From Betaproteobacteria bacterium (GTDB lineage Bacteria; Pseudomonadota; Gammaproteobacteria; Burkholderiales; JACQAP01), in contig JACQAP010000020.1 in NCBI GenBank assembly GCA_016194905.1, positions 1 through 64,000 of the forward strand: a stretch of DNA of 64,000 nucleotides, read 5' to 3'. This document shows positions 25,650-35,330 of the stretch, piece after piece. Under the pieces are notes generated by a model, which worked only from the letters and a program-made list of their open reading frames with translations, was not told where the DNA came from and did not search any database. Numbering within the stretch: the stretch's first letter is position 1; each line of letters opens with the position of its first letter. The translations under genes and the position numbers were made by a program.

Positions 25650-27806
25650 TCACCCGTCACCACCGTTCCAGCGCAGGACAAGGATCGTAAGGTCGTCCGA
25701 GCGCTCGGTGGCCAGCACGAATGCGCGAACATCGTCCCTGATCGCATTGACCAGTTGCAGCGCATCGGTTGCGCCGGCGGACGATTTCAGAACCGAAAAC
25801 AAACGCCGTCGTCCGTAGAGCTCGTCGTCGGCGTTCATTGCTTCCGTAACGCCATCCGTGAAAAGGCACAGTGCTTCGCCCAGCAGTAAACGGTAGCGCT
25901 CCGGACGATATGCGTATCCTTCGATGACACACAGGGGCGGGCCCGCATCGCCTTCGAGCCTGGTCGGTATTTTCTGGCCCGGACGCAAACAGAAAGGGGA
26001 ATCGTGCCCGGCGTTACACCAGTTCAACTCGCCGTTTTTCAAGTCCAGGATACCCGCGAACACGGTCACGAACAGCATTTCGGGATTATCGCGGGCGATC
26101 TCTGCGTTGGCCGCGCGCATCACTTCGCCGATGTCGGCAGCTTGTTCCATCCGTAATGCCGCGCTTTTGTATAAAGCCTTGCTTACCGCCATGAAGATGC
26201 TGGCAGGCAGGCCCTTGCCCGCCACGTCGCCGACCATGAAGAACAACCGGTCGCCGTCAAGTTTGAAGAAATCATAGAGATCCCCGCCGACCGATTTCGC
26301 GGGCTCGATCAGGGCCTGCAGGGTAAAGCGCGGGTCGCCGTAGAAATTGGCGGAAGGGGGCGGCAGCATGCCCATCTGGATGCGCTGTGCCGCCTCCAGT
26401 TCGCCTGCGGCGCGTGCCGCCGCCTCGCGTTCCGCATCCAGTGCCTGGCGCAACGCGCGACGCTGTCGATCCGCCTCGGTGAGTGTGCCGGTCAGCATCA
26501 CGCCGAACAACAGGGTGCAGGCAGCCGCCGGCCAGGCAACGTCGACCAGCAACTGCTGCCAGTAATACAGTGCAAATCCGGCGGCAAGCAGGCCGGCTAT
26601 CAATACCGCATAAATCGATGCCGCTGTCCTCGACCCCACGGCTGGAACGGCGAGAATCAGAATCAACCCCGACGCCAGCAGTACCGCGCGCTCCAGATGC
26701 ATGAGAAATTCCGGCCGCAGCAACAGGCTGTCTTCGAAGACGCCTTCCAGGATCTGTGCGTGGACTTCGATGCCGGGCAGGCGCTGTCCGATGGGCGTCG
26801 TCTGGTAGTCGAGCAGTCCCAGACCGGTTGCGCCGATAAGCGCGATCTTGCCGCGCATCTGCTCGGCATCGACGCGCCCGTGCAGTACGTCGGTTGCCGA
26901 AACGAAGCGATCTTCGTCGTGCGGGCCGAAATGTACCCATACCGTACCGTCCGAGTTGGTCGGAATGAAGACGTCACCGATGCCGATACCCTTTGCCCGA
27001 TCCGGTTCGCCGACCACGACGAAGGCGGGAGTCTGGGTCGCGATACGCAACACTTCCATGGACAAGGCTGGCGTCAGCACACCGTCAACCGAGACGACCA
27101 GCGGAACCCGCCGCACGACGCCACCACTCGGATCGACGCTCAGAAGACCATGCCCCGGCGCTGCCGCATCCAGCTGCTCCAGGCTGCGCAATGTGCCTGC
27201 GAAATGCCGTAGATGCGGGGTCGGATCGGTTCCGCGTATGCGGAACGGGGCGGTCCGGTTGCCGGCAGAGGCCGATCCTTTCTGTTCGACGCCCGCGATC
27301 CCAAGCGCCACCGGATGCCGGCGCAGGGTATTGGCCAGGACCGAGTCATTGCTCGGCAACTGCGCCAAACGCCGGGCGAGCTTGGCATCCAGCTTTTCGA
27401 CGAGCCCGGCGATGCTCGCCGGCGACATGCGGTCGAGTTCCGGCATCAGCACGTCTACGCCGATCGCAGCAGGCTCGTTTTCCGCGATCGCTTCGATGAG
27501 TTCCGCCATTGTCGTGCGCGGCCACGGCCACTGCCCGAGTTCCTGCAGGCTTTTCTCGTCGATGGCGACGATGACGGCAGGAGCCGATGCACGCTTTCGC
27601 GGCGCCACTTTCTGGTAGCCGTCGAACAGCGCCATGCGTAATTCGGAGATGGCGGGCAGCGAAGGAAACAGCGAAAGCGCCAGCAATAGCACCAGTATTG
27701 CCGCACCCAGCGGCCGGCCGTGACCGCCGACCAGCACCAAAAGCAAGGCGCGCGGGACGCGTTTGTCCGACGCCTTCGCGTCCGGCTTTTGCGTGACTTC
27801 GGTCAA
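25650..27806 (-). CDS. CHASE2 sensor-SpoIIE (PP2C) phosphatase
   Basis: A 718-residue inner-membrane receptor. TM1 is at about 34-52; a CHASE2 extracytoplasmic domain (about 55-360) contains GQWPWPR, IGVDVLMPE and KIALIGATGLGLLDYQTTP; three to four TM helices follow at about 370-440. A short coiled coil (LDAEREAAARAAGELEAAQRIQMGMLP, shown only in part here) leads to a SpoIIE/PP2C domain (about 490-718) with GGDLYDFF, VGDVAGKG, FTDGVTEAMN and SDDLTILVLR, i.e. all metal-binding aspartates. It should dephosphorylate a STAS protein in response to a periplasmic signal. Its start overlaps the stop of the metallo-hydrolase gene upstream by 4 bp (ATGA). Confidence 0.9.
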   Translation of the reverse strand: MTEVTQKPDAKASDKRVPRALLLVLVGGHGRPLGAAILVLLLALSLFPSLPAISELRMALFDGYQKVAPRKRASAPAVIVAIDEKSLQELGQWPWPRTTMAELIEAIAENEPAAIGVDVLMPELDRMSPASIAGLVEKLDAKLARRLAQLPSNDSVLANTLRRHPVALGIAGVEQKGSASAGNRTAPFRIRGTDPTPHLRHFAGTLRSLEQLDAAAPGHGLLSVDPSGGVVRRVPLVVSVDGVLTPALSMEVLRIATQTPAFVVVGEPDRAKGIGIGDVFIPTNSDGTVWVHFGPHDEDRFVSATDVLHGRVDAEQMRGKIALIGATGLGLLDYQTTPIGQRLPGIEVHAQILEGVFEDSLLLRPEFLMHLERAVLLASGLILILAVPAVGSRTAASIYAVLIAGLLAAGFALYYWQQLLVDVAWPAAACTLLFGVMLTGTLTEADRQRRALRQALDAEREAAARAAGELEAAQRIQMGMLPPPSANFYGDPRFTLQALIEPAKSVGGDLYDFFKLDGDRLFFMVGDVAGKGLPASIFMAVSKALYKSAALRMEQAADIGEVMRAANAEIARDNPEMLFVTVFAGILDLKNGELNWCNAGHDSPFCLRPGQKIPTRLEGDAGPPLCVIEGYAYRPERYRLLLGEALCLFTDGVTEAMNADDELYGRRRLFSVLKSSAGATDALQLVNAIRDDVRAFVLATERSDDLTILVLRWNGGDG

Positions 27807-28759
27807 ACCTCGATTTCCATGCCGTCGAAGGCGGCGCTGACGATCAGAGGCCGGTCGCCGCGTGTAAGCTGCTCGAAACGAATGGTTTCGTTGAGCACCG
27901 ACTGGATGCGCTCGTCATCGAACGCAGGCTCGTGATGGAACATGCACAGATGCCTGACGTTCGCCAGCTGCGCCAGCTCGACGCCGACCATGTTGCTCGA
28001 ATGCCCCCAGTCTTCCTTGACCGATACCGCATCGAGCAGCGAATACATCGCGTCGAAAATGACCAGATCGGCATTGCGGAAGAACTCGATGAAAGATTCG
28101 GTATCGGCCGGGTCCTCGAGTTTGTGCTCGGAATCGGTCGAATAGACGATGGCCTTGCCGTCGCGTTCGAAGCGGTAACCGTAGGAGTCGCCGGTGTGTC
28201 GCTGGAGCTTGGGTGTGACCTGGTACCCGGCGATGTCGGCGGCCCGGCCGGCTTCCAGCTTTACGAACTCGATATCGGCAGATAGCCGGGAGAAGTCGAC
28301 TGGAAAACAGGGAGCGGACTGCTGCAGCCGGAATGCTTTCTCGATCACATCGTGACAACCGAAAATGCGAATGCGCGTACCGGGAACGTAAGCGGGAGCG
28401 AAGAAGGGAAAGCCCATGATGTGGTCCCAGTGCACATGGGACATGATCACGTTGACTGAAATCGGCCCGGATTTCTGCGCCGACATGATGTGACCGCCGA
28501 ACGCGCGTGCGCCGCTGCCCATGTCGCACACGAGGTATTCCGCGCGTCCGGTTTCGATCTCCACGCACGGCGATTGCCCGCCGTAAGTCTGCGAGATCGA
28601 GAAGTCGAGATCGTTATCGATGAAAGACCGCAGTTTGTCCGTCGAATTCACGCCCTTGGCGATCGCCATGGAAAGCGCCGTCTCGACCTTGCGGCGGATG
28701 TCGGCCGATGTTAGCGCGACGGGGATGGAACCGCGGGTTCCCCAGAAACGTACCAGCAT
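27803..28759 (-). CDS. Metallo-beta-lactamase-fold hydrolase of the partner-switch operon
   Basis: A 318-residue cytoplasmic MBL-fold protein starting MLVRFWGTRGSIP, with the metal motif H108-x-H110-x-D112-H113 in MSHVHWDH, a second His/Asp region (HTGDSYGYRF, YSTDSEH) and SSNMVGVELA. The 'WGTRGSIP' start is typical of a family linked to c-di-GMP/cAMP-type signalling and phosphodiesterase-like enzymes, but the substrate is unknown. The middle gene of the STAS-MBL-CHASE2/SpoIIE operon, it overlaps the CHASE2 gene by 4 bp and lies 9 bp after the STAS gene, which suggests a role in the same signalling path. Confidence 0.82.
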   Translation of the reverse strand: MLVRFWGTRGSIPVALTSADIRRKVETALSMAIAKGVNSTDKLRSFIDNDLDFSISQTYGGQSPCVEIETGRAEYLVCDMGSGARAFGGHIMSAQKSGPISVNVIMSHVHWDHIMGFPFFAPAYVPGTRIRIFGCHDVIEKAFRLQQSAPCFPVDFSRLSADIEFVKLEAGRAADIAGYQVTPKLQRHTGDSYGYRFERDGKAIVYSTDSEHKLEDPADTESFIEFFRNADLVIFDAMYSLLDAVSVKEDWGHSSNMVGVELAQLANVRHLCMFHHEPAFDDERIQSVLNETIRFEQLTRGDRPLIVSAAFDGMEIEV

Positions 28760-28768
28760 CTTGTGCCT

Positions 28769-29140
28769 CTAGGCCTGGTAGGCCTTGAGAGCTGAAGGTG
28801 AAAATCGGGCCAGCGCCTCGCGCACCGTGGCGAAAGTCTCGAATACCAGCGTGAACCGGCTGATCTCGAAAATTTCCTTCACCACCGGCTGCATGGCCGC
28901 GACCACGATCGTGCCACCTTGCGCCTTCGCCTGCTTTTCCGCCAGCATGAAGCAGCGAAGTCCCGCGCTGCTGATGTAGTCGACTCCGGCCAGATCGAGC
29001 ACAATGCGCTCGCCGTCGTTCTTGCAGCGATCGACGAAGGGACCGAGGCTGTTGCGGAAGTCTTCGCTGTTGGCGTGGTCTATTCTGCCCTCGGGCGAAA
29101 GCACGAGGATGTCGTCGTAGGTTTTGTTTCTGATATCCAT
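28769..29140 (-). CDS. STAS-domain anti-anti-sigma factor
   Basis: A 123-residue single STAS domain starting MDIRNKTYDDILVLSPEGRID. The phosphorylation loop is DYISSAGLR, with Ser57/Ser58 as the likely phospho-acceptor. It is the predicted substrate of the RsbW-like kinase (23864-24310) and of the SpoIIE phosphatase encoded downstream. The start at 29140 matches STAS N-termini; the extension to 29281 is basic and unlike the family. It is the first gene of a three-gene operon. Confidence 0.87.
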   Translation of the reverse strand: MDIRNKTYDDILVLSPEGRIDHANSEDFRNSLGPFVDRCKNDGERIVLDLAGVDYISSAGLRCFMLAEKQAKAQGGTIVVAAMQPVVKEIFEISRFTLVFETFATVREALARFSPSALKAYQA

Positions 29141-29342
29141 TTTCTTGTTCCGGACGCGAAGGTAAGCCGGCGGGGAGGCGGCAACCAAAGCCAAGTCGCA
29201 TGCAAATGCAAGTCGCACGCCGGCCGTTGGCGGAACTGCGCATGGACGCACGCGCTTCTCCCTGAAAGCGCGTCGCGGCACAACCGGTGCGAGCGCCTAT
29301 ATTAAACCTGAAAACGGATCGTGCCGGCGCCGCGACGTAAAC

Positions 29343-30566
29343 TCAGGAAAAAACAGGGAAGGATTCGAATTTGCCGGACAGCAACTGCTCGGTATCGCGG
29401 CAGCCGAGCCAACCGTCGATTACGCTGGCATAGACGCGGCGAAAATCCGTGGTGAAGACCAGATTGTCCCCTTCGTCCAGCTCGGTCAGGCTGGGCGGTT
29501 GCCCATAGTGACCGCCTTTGACCGGTTTGCCGATCACGTACATGTAGTTCGCCGTTCCGTGATCGGTTCCGAGACTGGTGTTTTCCGGCACACGGCGGCC
29601 GAACTCCGAAAACACGAGCACCGTCACGTCGTCGGCGCGGCCGATGCGTTCCATGTCCTTCATGAATCCTTCGACCGCATCGGAAACATAGGTGAGAAGC
29701 CGCTGGTGCAGGTCGGATTGCTGCACGTGAGTATCGAAGGCGTTGTGGCGGTAAGAAGTGTAGTACAGCCGCGTCGGCATACCCGCCGCAATCAGCGAAG
29801 CGATTTTCGGCAGTTGCACCGGGACGATGCCGTAGTCGACGGGCGTTTTGTAGCCGGACCAGGCGTCGCGCACCAGTTGCGAAGCCTCGCGCGCGCTCTT
29901 CGCCACCTCCAGCAAGTAGTGCTTCGACGCACTGGCGTCAGCGTCCATGTCGGGCGCGCGATCGAGCAGCGGCCGCGTCTGGTAAAGCCCTTTGCGCCCG
30001 AACTTCTCCGGGTCGTCGAACACCACGGGCACATGATCGCGGGCGCGTACCGCCAGCGATTGCACTTCGTCGATGTTGACGATGAAATTGGGCGTCGAAG
30101 GCGTATCGATCGCATCGGCAACCCTGCCCACCCAGCCGTACTCTTCACCGCTGTTCGGCGCGCCGGTGTGCCAATAGGCCATCGACGTGAAATGCGAGAA
30201 GGAAGGTTGCGCGTAGCCGCAGCCGTGCACAATCGCCATCCTCCCGTCCTTGTACAAGCGCTCGAATCCCGCCATTCCGCCATTGAAGCCGTAGCGCTCG
30301 TCTATCTTGCGCAATTTTTCGAGGCGGATGCCGATCTTCGGCCGATGCCGGTAATAGGCGTCGTCCGCGTACGGCACGAGCGTGTTCAGTCCGTCGTTGC
30401 CGCCTGACATCTCGAGCACCACCAGGATGCGATTCGATGCCGCCGGATCCGCAGCCATCACGCGTGAAAACACCAGCGGCATCGCACTCGCGCCGATGCC
30501 TGCGAGGCCGGCGCGCAGGATTTCGCGCCGCGTCCAGGGCTTGAGAAGCAGAGAAGTCGTTTTCAT
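29343..30566 (-). CDS. DUF1501 protein with Tat signal
   Basis: A 407-residue exported protein of the sulfatase-like DUF1501 family. The N-terminus carries a twin-arginine motif (TRREILRAGLAGIGASAMPLV, given partly), so it is exported folded. Family segments seen: LVVLEMSGGNDGLNTLVPY, DTHVQQSDLH, VFSEFGRRVPEN and GTDHG. DUF1501 is nearly always paired with DUF1800, whose gene lies just upstream on the same strand. The biochemical role is unknown. The ATG at 30566 is chosen: a hairpin at 30578-30602 lies directly upstream, and the RR motif then sits near the N-terminus. Confidence 0.87.
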   Translation of the reverse strand: MKTTSLLLKPWTRREILRAGLAGIGASAMPLVFSRVMAADPAASNRILVVLEMSGGNDGLNTLVPYADDAYYRHRPKIGIRLEKLRKIDERYGFNGGMAGFERLYKDGRMAIVHGCGYAQPSFSHFTSMAYWHTGAPNSGEEYGWVGRVADAIDTPSTPNFIVNIDEVQSLAVRARDHVPVVFDDPEKFGRKGLYQTRPLLDRAPDMDADASASKHYLLEVAKSAREASQLVRDAWSGYKTPVDYGIVPVQLPKIASLIAAGMPTRLYYTSYRHNAFDTHVQQSDLHQRLLTYVSDAVEGFMKDMERIGRADDVTVLVFSEFGRRVPENTSLGTDHGTANYMYVIGKPVKGGHYGQPPSLTELDEGDNLVFTTDFRRVYASVIDGWLGCRDTEQLLSGKFESFPVFS

Positions 30567-30577
30567 GGGGCTTTTCT

Positions 30578-30602
30578 CCCTCTCCGCCTCAGGGGGAGAG
30601 GG
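30578..30602. repeat. GC-rich hairpin between the DUF1800 and DUF1501 genes
   Basis: An 8-bp perfect stem (30578-30585 with 30595-30602) and a 9-base loop, 12 bp before the DUF1501 ATG. In the mRNA it includes the purine-rich ribosome-binding segment, so it may control translation of the second gene. It resembles widespread CCCTCTCC/GGAGAGGG intergenic palindromes. The rest of 30567-30728 holds G-rich sequence and no gene. Confidence 0.6.
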
Positions 30603-30728
30603 CATCGTTGACTCGGCGAATGGGGTTGGGGTGGGGCGGGAAGCGATGCCTGGGCGCGCTGCCTGCAAACGGGTGATTTCATCACTAACGTGTCCGCGCG
30701 CCGGGGAGAGGTGGTGGGGGCATGCGTT

Positions 30729-32531
30729 TCATCCCAGTTGATACTCCGGCAGTGACAGGATCAGGTGCAGCGTGGTGCGCAGCGGTTCTTCGAGGAAGCT
30801 GGCCGCAGCCGTGAGATCGTCTGTACCGAGCTCGCTTTCCAGGAATTTTGCGATGCGCTCGTGGCTGGCCGCGTCCAGCGGAACCGACACGAAACGCGCC
30901 AGCAGGTAATCGACGGCCTCGCGTGCGCTCTTGCAGCCCGCGCCGAGTACCATCGCGGACAGGTCCAGTTGCGCCGTTGCACGGGGAATCGGTTTGACTT
31001 TCTGCAGGGCCATCTGCCAGCCGCGAAAGCTGGCAAGCCGCGTATTGAAATCCTCGTCGCGATCCGCCTGCATCGACATCGACGTCACTTCCTTGGCTTC
31101 CGGCTTGGTCGCCGTGGTCACATCCATTCCCAGAGCCAGTTTTTCGTTGACCGCCCCGATTTTGTAGTCCGTCAGCGGATAACGATCCGGCGGCAGGAAA
31201 TTGATATCGGGAAATAGCGTGTCGTAGACGAAGTTGCCGCGCGCAAGCAGCAGGCCCGGCGTGATCCAACTCTTGCCGTTTGCCCAGCCGGCGACGGTCG
31301 GTGGATAGAGCAGTTTCTGGCCGAGTGCTTCAGTGAGGTCGTTGAAATCGGGTACACCCGGGACTTCGGTGAGCCCCATCTTCTTGTAGGCCGATATCAC
31401 CAGTTCGACCGGCGACTTGATGTGCGTTGCCATCGAGGGCGGGCTGTAGAAATCCCTCGACATGAATATCGTCTCGAGCAACGGCGCGATTTCGTAGTTC
31501 GACTCCCGCAATCTGGCACCGAGTTCTCCGCGCAGTGCGGGAGAAAGATCCTGGCGTACGAAGTAACGATAGAGCCTGCCGGACACATATTCGCTGGCGA
31601 CTGGCTGCGACAGGATCACGTCGATGATATCGACACCGTCGAAAGCGCCCTGTTTCCCGAGCACCGACTTGGTGGTTTCGTCATGCTTCTCTGGGGTGAC
31701 GACGAAATCAAGGTCGACGAAGTTCCAGCCGGTGAATGCGCGCGCCGCTTCGCGGATATCCGTTTCACTGTAGTTGCCGACCCCCATCGAGAACATTTCC
31801 ATGATCTCGCGCGCGAAATTTTCGTTCGGGGCGCCCTTCACATTCACGCCGGCATCGAGGAAGGCGAGCATTGCCGGGTCCTGCGCGACGCCGATCAGCA
31901 GGTCGCGGAAATTGCCGGTTCCCTGCGCCCGAAACAGCTCGTTCTGCTTGAGCATCTTGCGATAGTCGCGGACTTTTTCCTCGCTGGTGGCAAAATGGCC
32001 GTGCCAGAACAGCGCCATTTTTTCCTCTAGCGGACGATTCGTCGCCAACATGCGGTTGGCCCACCAGTAAGCGACGCGATTTGTCTCCAGCCTGCTCGCC
32101 CGCAACCAGTAGAAGAACTTGTTGGCCACCGGCTGCAACCGGCGATTGCCGGCGGGCTTGACCTTGATCCCCATCGATTCGCCGGTGTCCCTGGCCAGGT
32201 CGGTGGCCGCCGGGCGCGATGCGGGAAAGGGTTCCAAGCCCGCATCGTGGATGCCGGAATGATCGAACGCAGGCAGATCATTGGCGACGCCCTTGTGATA
32301 AACCAGCCGCCGCACCGCGGCTTCGGGTGTCATCGCCGCGAACTGCGCGATTTCCTCCGGCGTCCCGCCAAAGCCGGCGCGTTCCAGCAGATGCGCTGCG
32401 CGCTCCGCATTCCAGTCCTCCTGGCCGATGGGCGTGAGGTCGCCGGTCCAGCCTGTCGCCGCGATGCAGGCAAGCGGGGCGAGTAGCAGGGCAAGCAAGG
32501 CGAAGCCGCCTACCGATTGGCGTGTGGTCAT
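30729..32531 (-). CDS. DUF1800 exported protein
   Basis: A 600-residue protein with a signal peptide (residues 9-25, ending CIAA-TGW). The family core includes HLLERAGFGGTPEEI, ANRMLATNRPLEEKMALFWHGHFATS, NENFAREIMEMFSMGVGNY, EAARAFTGW and PPTVAGWANGKSWI. DUF1800 is uncharacterised, largely helical and co-encoded with DUF1501. Starting at ATG 32531, it is the upstream gene of the pair. A secreted or envelope function is likely; no catalytic site can be named. Confidence 0.87.
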   Translation of the reverse strand: MTTRQSVGGFALLALLLAPLACIAATGWTGDLTPIGQEDWNAERAAHLLERAGFGGTPEEIAQFAAMTPEAAVRRLVYHKGVANDLPAFDHSGIHDAGLEPFPASRPAATDLARDTGESMGIKVKPAGNRRLQPVANKFFYWLRASRLETNRVAYWWANRMLATNRPLEEKMALFWHGHFATSEEKVRDYRKMLKQNELFRAQGTGNFRDLLIGVAQDPAMLAFLDAGVNVKGAPNENFAREIMEMFSMGVGNYSETDIREAARAFTGWNFVDLDFVVTPEKHDETTKSVLGKQGAFDGVDIIDVILSQPVASEYVSGRLYRYFVRQDLSPALRGELGARLRESNYEIAPLLETIFMSRDFYSPPSMATHIKSPVELVISAYKKMGLTEVPGVPDFNDLTEALGQKLLYPPTVAGWANGKSWITPGLLLARGNFVYDTLFPDINFLPPDRYPLTDYKIGAVNEKLALGMDVTTATKPEAKEVTSMSMQADRDEDFNTRLASFRGWQMALQKVKPIPRATAQLDLSAMVLGAGCKSAREAVDYLLARFVSVPLDAASHERIAKFLESELGTDDLTAAASFLEEPLRTTLHLILSLPEYQLG

Positions 32532-32701
32532 GACCGGGTCCCTGGTGAATTCACGGCATTTCTGAGGGTGGCCGTTATTTTCGAGTAGTCCATTAAATCG
32601 GTCCTGCGCAAAACCCGCAATTGCGTTTCATGATTTTCATGATGGCGCTTGACGCGGCACAGGCGCAAGAGTAGTTTCGTCGCGCCTCAAAACCAATACA
32701 A

Positions 32702-33520
32702 TTGTCAGCCGGTTTTCTTGCCTTGGGTACCACCCTTTCGCTGCTTGCGGTCGGATTCTTCCTCGGAATGCGCCATGCTACCGACGCCGACCACGTGATT
32801 GCCATCTCCACGATCGTCAGCCGGCAGCGATCAATGCGCAGCGCCGCCATGATCGGTGCGCTCTGGGGCGTCGGGCACACGCTGACCGTGGCGCTGGTCG
32901 GCGGCGCGATCATCTTGTTCACCATCACAATTCCGCCGCGGGCAGGGCTGGCGATGGAATTCGCCGTCGGGGTGATGCTGGTGCTGCTCGGCTTCCTGAA
33001 CCTGACCGGACTCAACCAGTGGATACGCGATAATGTCGCGCCAGGATCGTCCGTTCACGGGCATACCCATGCCCACGGCGATTACGCACACAGTCATGTT
33101 CACGGACACGGGCCGGCTGCGCATGGACACAACGAGGAGCAGACGCCCCAGGCTTGGCTCGATCGCAAACTCGGCGGCCTCGGCTTGTACCAGATGGCGC
33201 GTCCGCTGGTTGTCGGCATCGTGCACGGTCTTGCCGGATCGGCTGCCGTCGCGCTTCTGGTGCTGACTGCGATCGAGGATCCGTGGTGGGGAATGTTGTA
33301 CCTGTTCGTTTTCGGTGTGGGCACCGTTGCCGGCATGATGCTTATCACGGTGGCCATTGCAGCGCCTTTTGCCTACTCCATGGGACGCTTTCCGCGCTTC
33401 AACGCTTATCTCCGTATAGCATCCGGACTGCTTTCCCTCGGCTTCGGTTTGTTCCTGATCTACTACATTGGCTACGTGGATGGCCTCTTCGGGGAAAATC
33501 CGCAATGGTCACCGAAGTAA
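32702..33520 (+). CDS. Nickel/cobalt transporter-like membrane protein (NiCoT/UreH type)
   Basis: A 272-residue polytopic membrane protein with about six helices. The signature RHATDADHV (residues 24-32) is the nickel/cobalt-binding motif of the NiCoT/HoxN superfamily, and a His-rich loop lies at about 119-144 (HGHTHAHGDYAHSHVHGHG, cytosolic or periplasmic). The start is a TTG at 32702; no ATG precedes the first helix. Transport of Ni or Co is inferred from the motif. A second His-rich transporter of the RcnA type is at 37671-38624 in the opposite orientation. Confidence 0.8.
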   Translation: MSAGFLALGTTLSLLAVGFFLGMRHATDADHVIAISTIVSRQRSMRSAAMIGALWGVGHTLTVALVGGAIILFTITIPPRAGLAMEFAVGVMLVLLGFLNLTGLNQWIRDNVAPGSSVHGHTHAHGDYAHSHVHGHGPAAHGHNEEQTPQAWLDRKLGGLGLYQMARPLVVGIVHGLAGSAAVALLVLTAIEDPWWGMLYLFVFGVGTVAGMMLITVAIAAPFAYSMGRFPRFNAYLRIASGLLSLGFGLFLIYYIGYVDGLFGENPQWSPK

Positions 33521-33635
33521 GAGATCTCCTGGTGCATATTTCAAACTGAAACTTAAGAATGAGTGCTTGAAAATTAAGACGCAGTTACTGCGGCGCAGCA
33601 TTGACGCTAATCCATTCACGGACTAAATTTTCAAA

Positions 33636-34220
33636 ATGCAAACAGAAGTAAGCGGGTCGCAGCGTACGGCCCGGGTCGCTGCACTTAAAGGTTTTGGTGT
33701 CGGCGCGCTGGTGGTGGGGCTCATCGCGCTAATGGCGGTGGCGGCATTTCGCGAAACGGCCAAACCAAAGCCGCAGCAAGTCGCAGCCAGCGCCGAAGTC
33801 AATCATGTCGAGCGTCCCGCGGTAACGGCTGAGGAAGAAGCCTACGCGCGCGCGTTGTGGCCGATTCATGCGCAAGTAAAGCAGGACGCAGTGAAAATGA
33901 CCTTCGCGGGGCTGGCGTACAAGATGGGCGATATCAAGCGTGCGGCAGTGAAAGAACGAGTCGCGCCGCTTACACCGATGTTCGACTCCGCAGTGGTGGC
34001 TCTGAGCAAATTGCAACCGCCGGCGTCGATGCGGGCATTGCATGGCGAATACAGCGAGGCCATCAAACTTTATCGCGATGCATCGGTGACCATGATCAAG
34101 GTCGCGGTGGACGGGCGCGACGGACACCTGCTCGAAGCGCAAGCAATGTCGGAGAAGGCATCGGGCCTGACGCTCAAGGTGGGCGATACGCTGTGGCCCG
34201 GAGAATACAAACCGAATTGA
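33636..34220 (+). CDS. Single-pass exported hypothetical protein
   Basis: A 194-residue protein with one N-terminal hydrophobic segment (about 18-37, FGVGALVVGLIALMAVAAF) and an otherwise helical, charged extracytoplasmic domain (ALWPIHAQVKQDAVKMTFAGLAYKMGD...). No Cys is present and no family is recognised. It looks like a four-helix-bundle sensor-type domain without an output. It sits on the same strand as, and 98 bp before, the metallo-beta-lactamase-fold gene. Confidence 0.65.
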   Translation: MQTEVSGSQRTARVAALKGFGVGALVVGLIALMAVAAFRETAKPKPQQVAASAEVNHVERPAVTAEEEAYARALWPIHAQVKQDAVKMTFAGLAYKMGDIKRAAVKERVAPLTPMFDSAVVALSKLQPPASMRALHGEYSEAIKLYRDASVTMIKVAVDGRDGHLLEAQAMSEKASGLTLKVGDTLWPGEYKPN

Positions 34221-34318
34221 TCGGGATGCATCCGGGACGATGACGCAGATGCGGCCCGGAACGGAAGTATGGAAGAAGTTGTAAACAAGCAGTCCAATCG
34301 TCAAGGAGGGGTTAGAAG

Positions 34319-35302
34319 ATGAAGAACAGTCTAAAAACAGCAATGGTCGCGGCGGGTTTGGCCGCGTCGGCATTAGCAGCTCCTGTCGCTCAGGCGGCCG
34401 ACGTATGTTCCGTGTGGCTGGTGGAAAACAGCCGGTTCATGGGCGTTCCGTTCGGCGCATTCATGCCGGACCGTGCGTTTGTACCGGGCAGCACCAGCAA
34501 GAGCAATAACATCAATACGGTGGATCTGCCGGTCAACGTCGGTGTGATCAAGTGTGGCAACGAATTGATCCTATACGACAACGGCTGGAACCAGACCGAC
34601 TACCACAAGATGACGGGTACGGACCACTGGTCGCCTCTGTCCAAGCAGATTGCCCAGCTCGGCTTCGACGCCAAGGATGTCAAGAAAGTCATCGTTGGCC
34701 ATGGTCACTGGGATCATGCAGGCAGCCTGGACGAGTTCCCGAACGCGGTGCTGTATATCCAAAGGGAAGAGCTGAAGGGAATCGAGTGGGCGTTGAACTA
34801 TCCGCACCCCCGCATCAGCGCGGTAAACGACTCGCCCGGCGGTTGCGCCCGTACCCCGGCCTGCGGTTATCCGTCCAAGACCATGGACTCGATCTATGGC
34901 AAGGTGCTCAAGGGTAAGGCAGTGATCGTGGACGGCGAGATGGAAGTGCTGCCCGGCGTGAAAATCCACCCGGCCTTCCGCGCCCACACGGCGGGTTCGC
35001 AGTTGCTGGAAGTTCCCACCTCGATCGGCAAGCTGGTGTTCGGCAGCGACGCCTACTCGTCGTGGGAAGGCATCCGCGACTGGCAAATCGCCAATCCGCA
35101 GCAGACCGACACCGTGCAGCAGTTCCTGGCCTACGAGCAGTGCTACAAGATCACGGGCGGTTATCAAAATTGCGTGTGCGCCCACGAACCGCTTTCCTAC
35201 ACCGACGGCTATCCGCTTACCAAGAATTCCTGGGTAGGCATGAACGGTGGCCGCCTGGCGGAAATCGCGCTGGCACCGGGAGAAAAGTCGCGCAAGAAGT
35301 AA
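34319..35302 (+). CDS. Exported metallo-beta-lactamase-fold hydrolase (lactonase-like)
   Basis: A 327-residue secreted protein with signal peptide (ending AQA-ADVC). The zinc motif is H128-G-H130-W-D132-H133-AG, then FRAHTAGSQ, SDAYSS and a C-terminal AHEPLS; the layout resembles N-acyl-homoserine-lactonase/MBL proteins (long insert with a CARTPACGYPS loop, possible disulfide). A strong ribosome-binding site (AAGGAGGGG) lies 9 bases upstream. A perfect terminator follows at 35331. The substrate is not decided; lactone, quinoprotein-linked or other ester hydrolysis are possible. Confidence 0.85.
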   Translation: MKNSLKTAMVAAGLAASALAAPVAQAADVCSVWLVENSRFMGVPFGAFMPDRAFVPGSTSKSNNINTVDLPVNVGVIKCGNELILYDNGWNQTDYHKMTGTDHWSPLSKQIAQLGFDAKDVKKVIVGHGHWDHAGSLDEFPNAVLYIQREELKGIEWALNYPHPRISAVNDSPGGCARTPACGYPSKTMDSIYGKVLKGKAVIVDGEMEVLPGVKIHPAFRAHTAGSQLLEVPTSIGKLVFGSDAYSSWEGIRDWQIANPQQTDTVQQFLAYEQCYKITGGYQNCVCAHEPLSYTDGYPLTKNSWVGMNGGRLAEIALAPGEKSRKK

Positions 35303-35330
35303 CTGGCTGACTGAAGGTAGTACACTTCGA

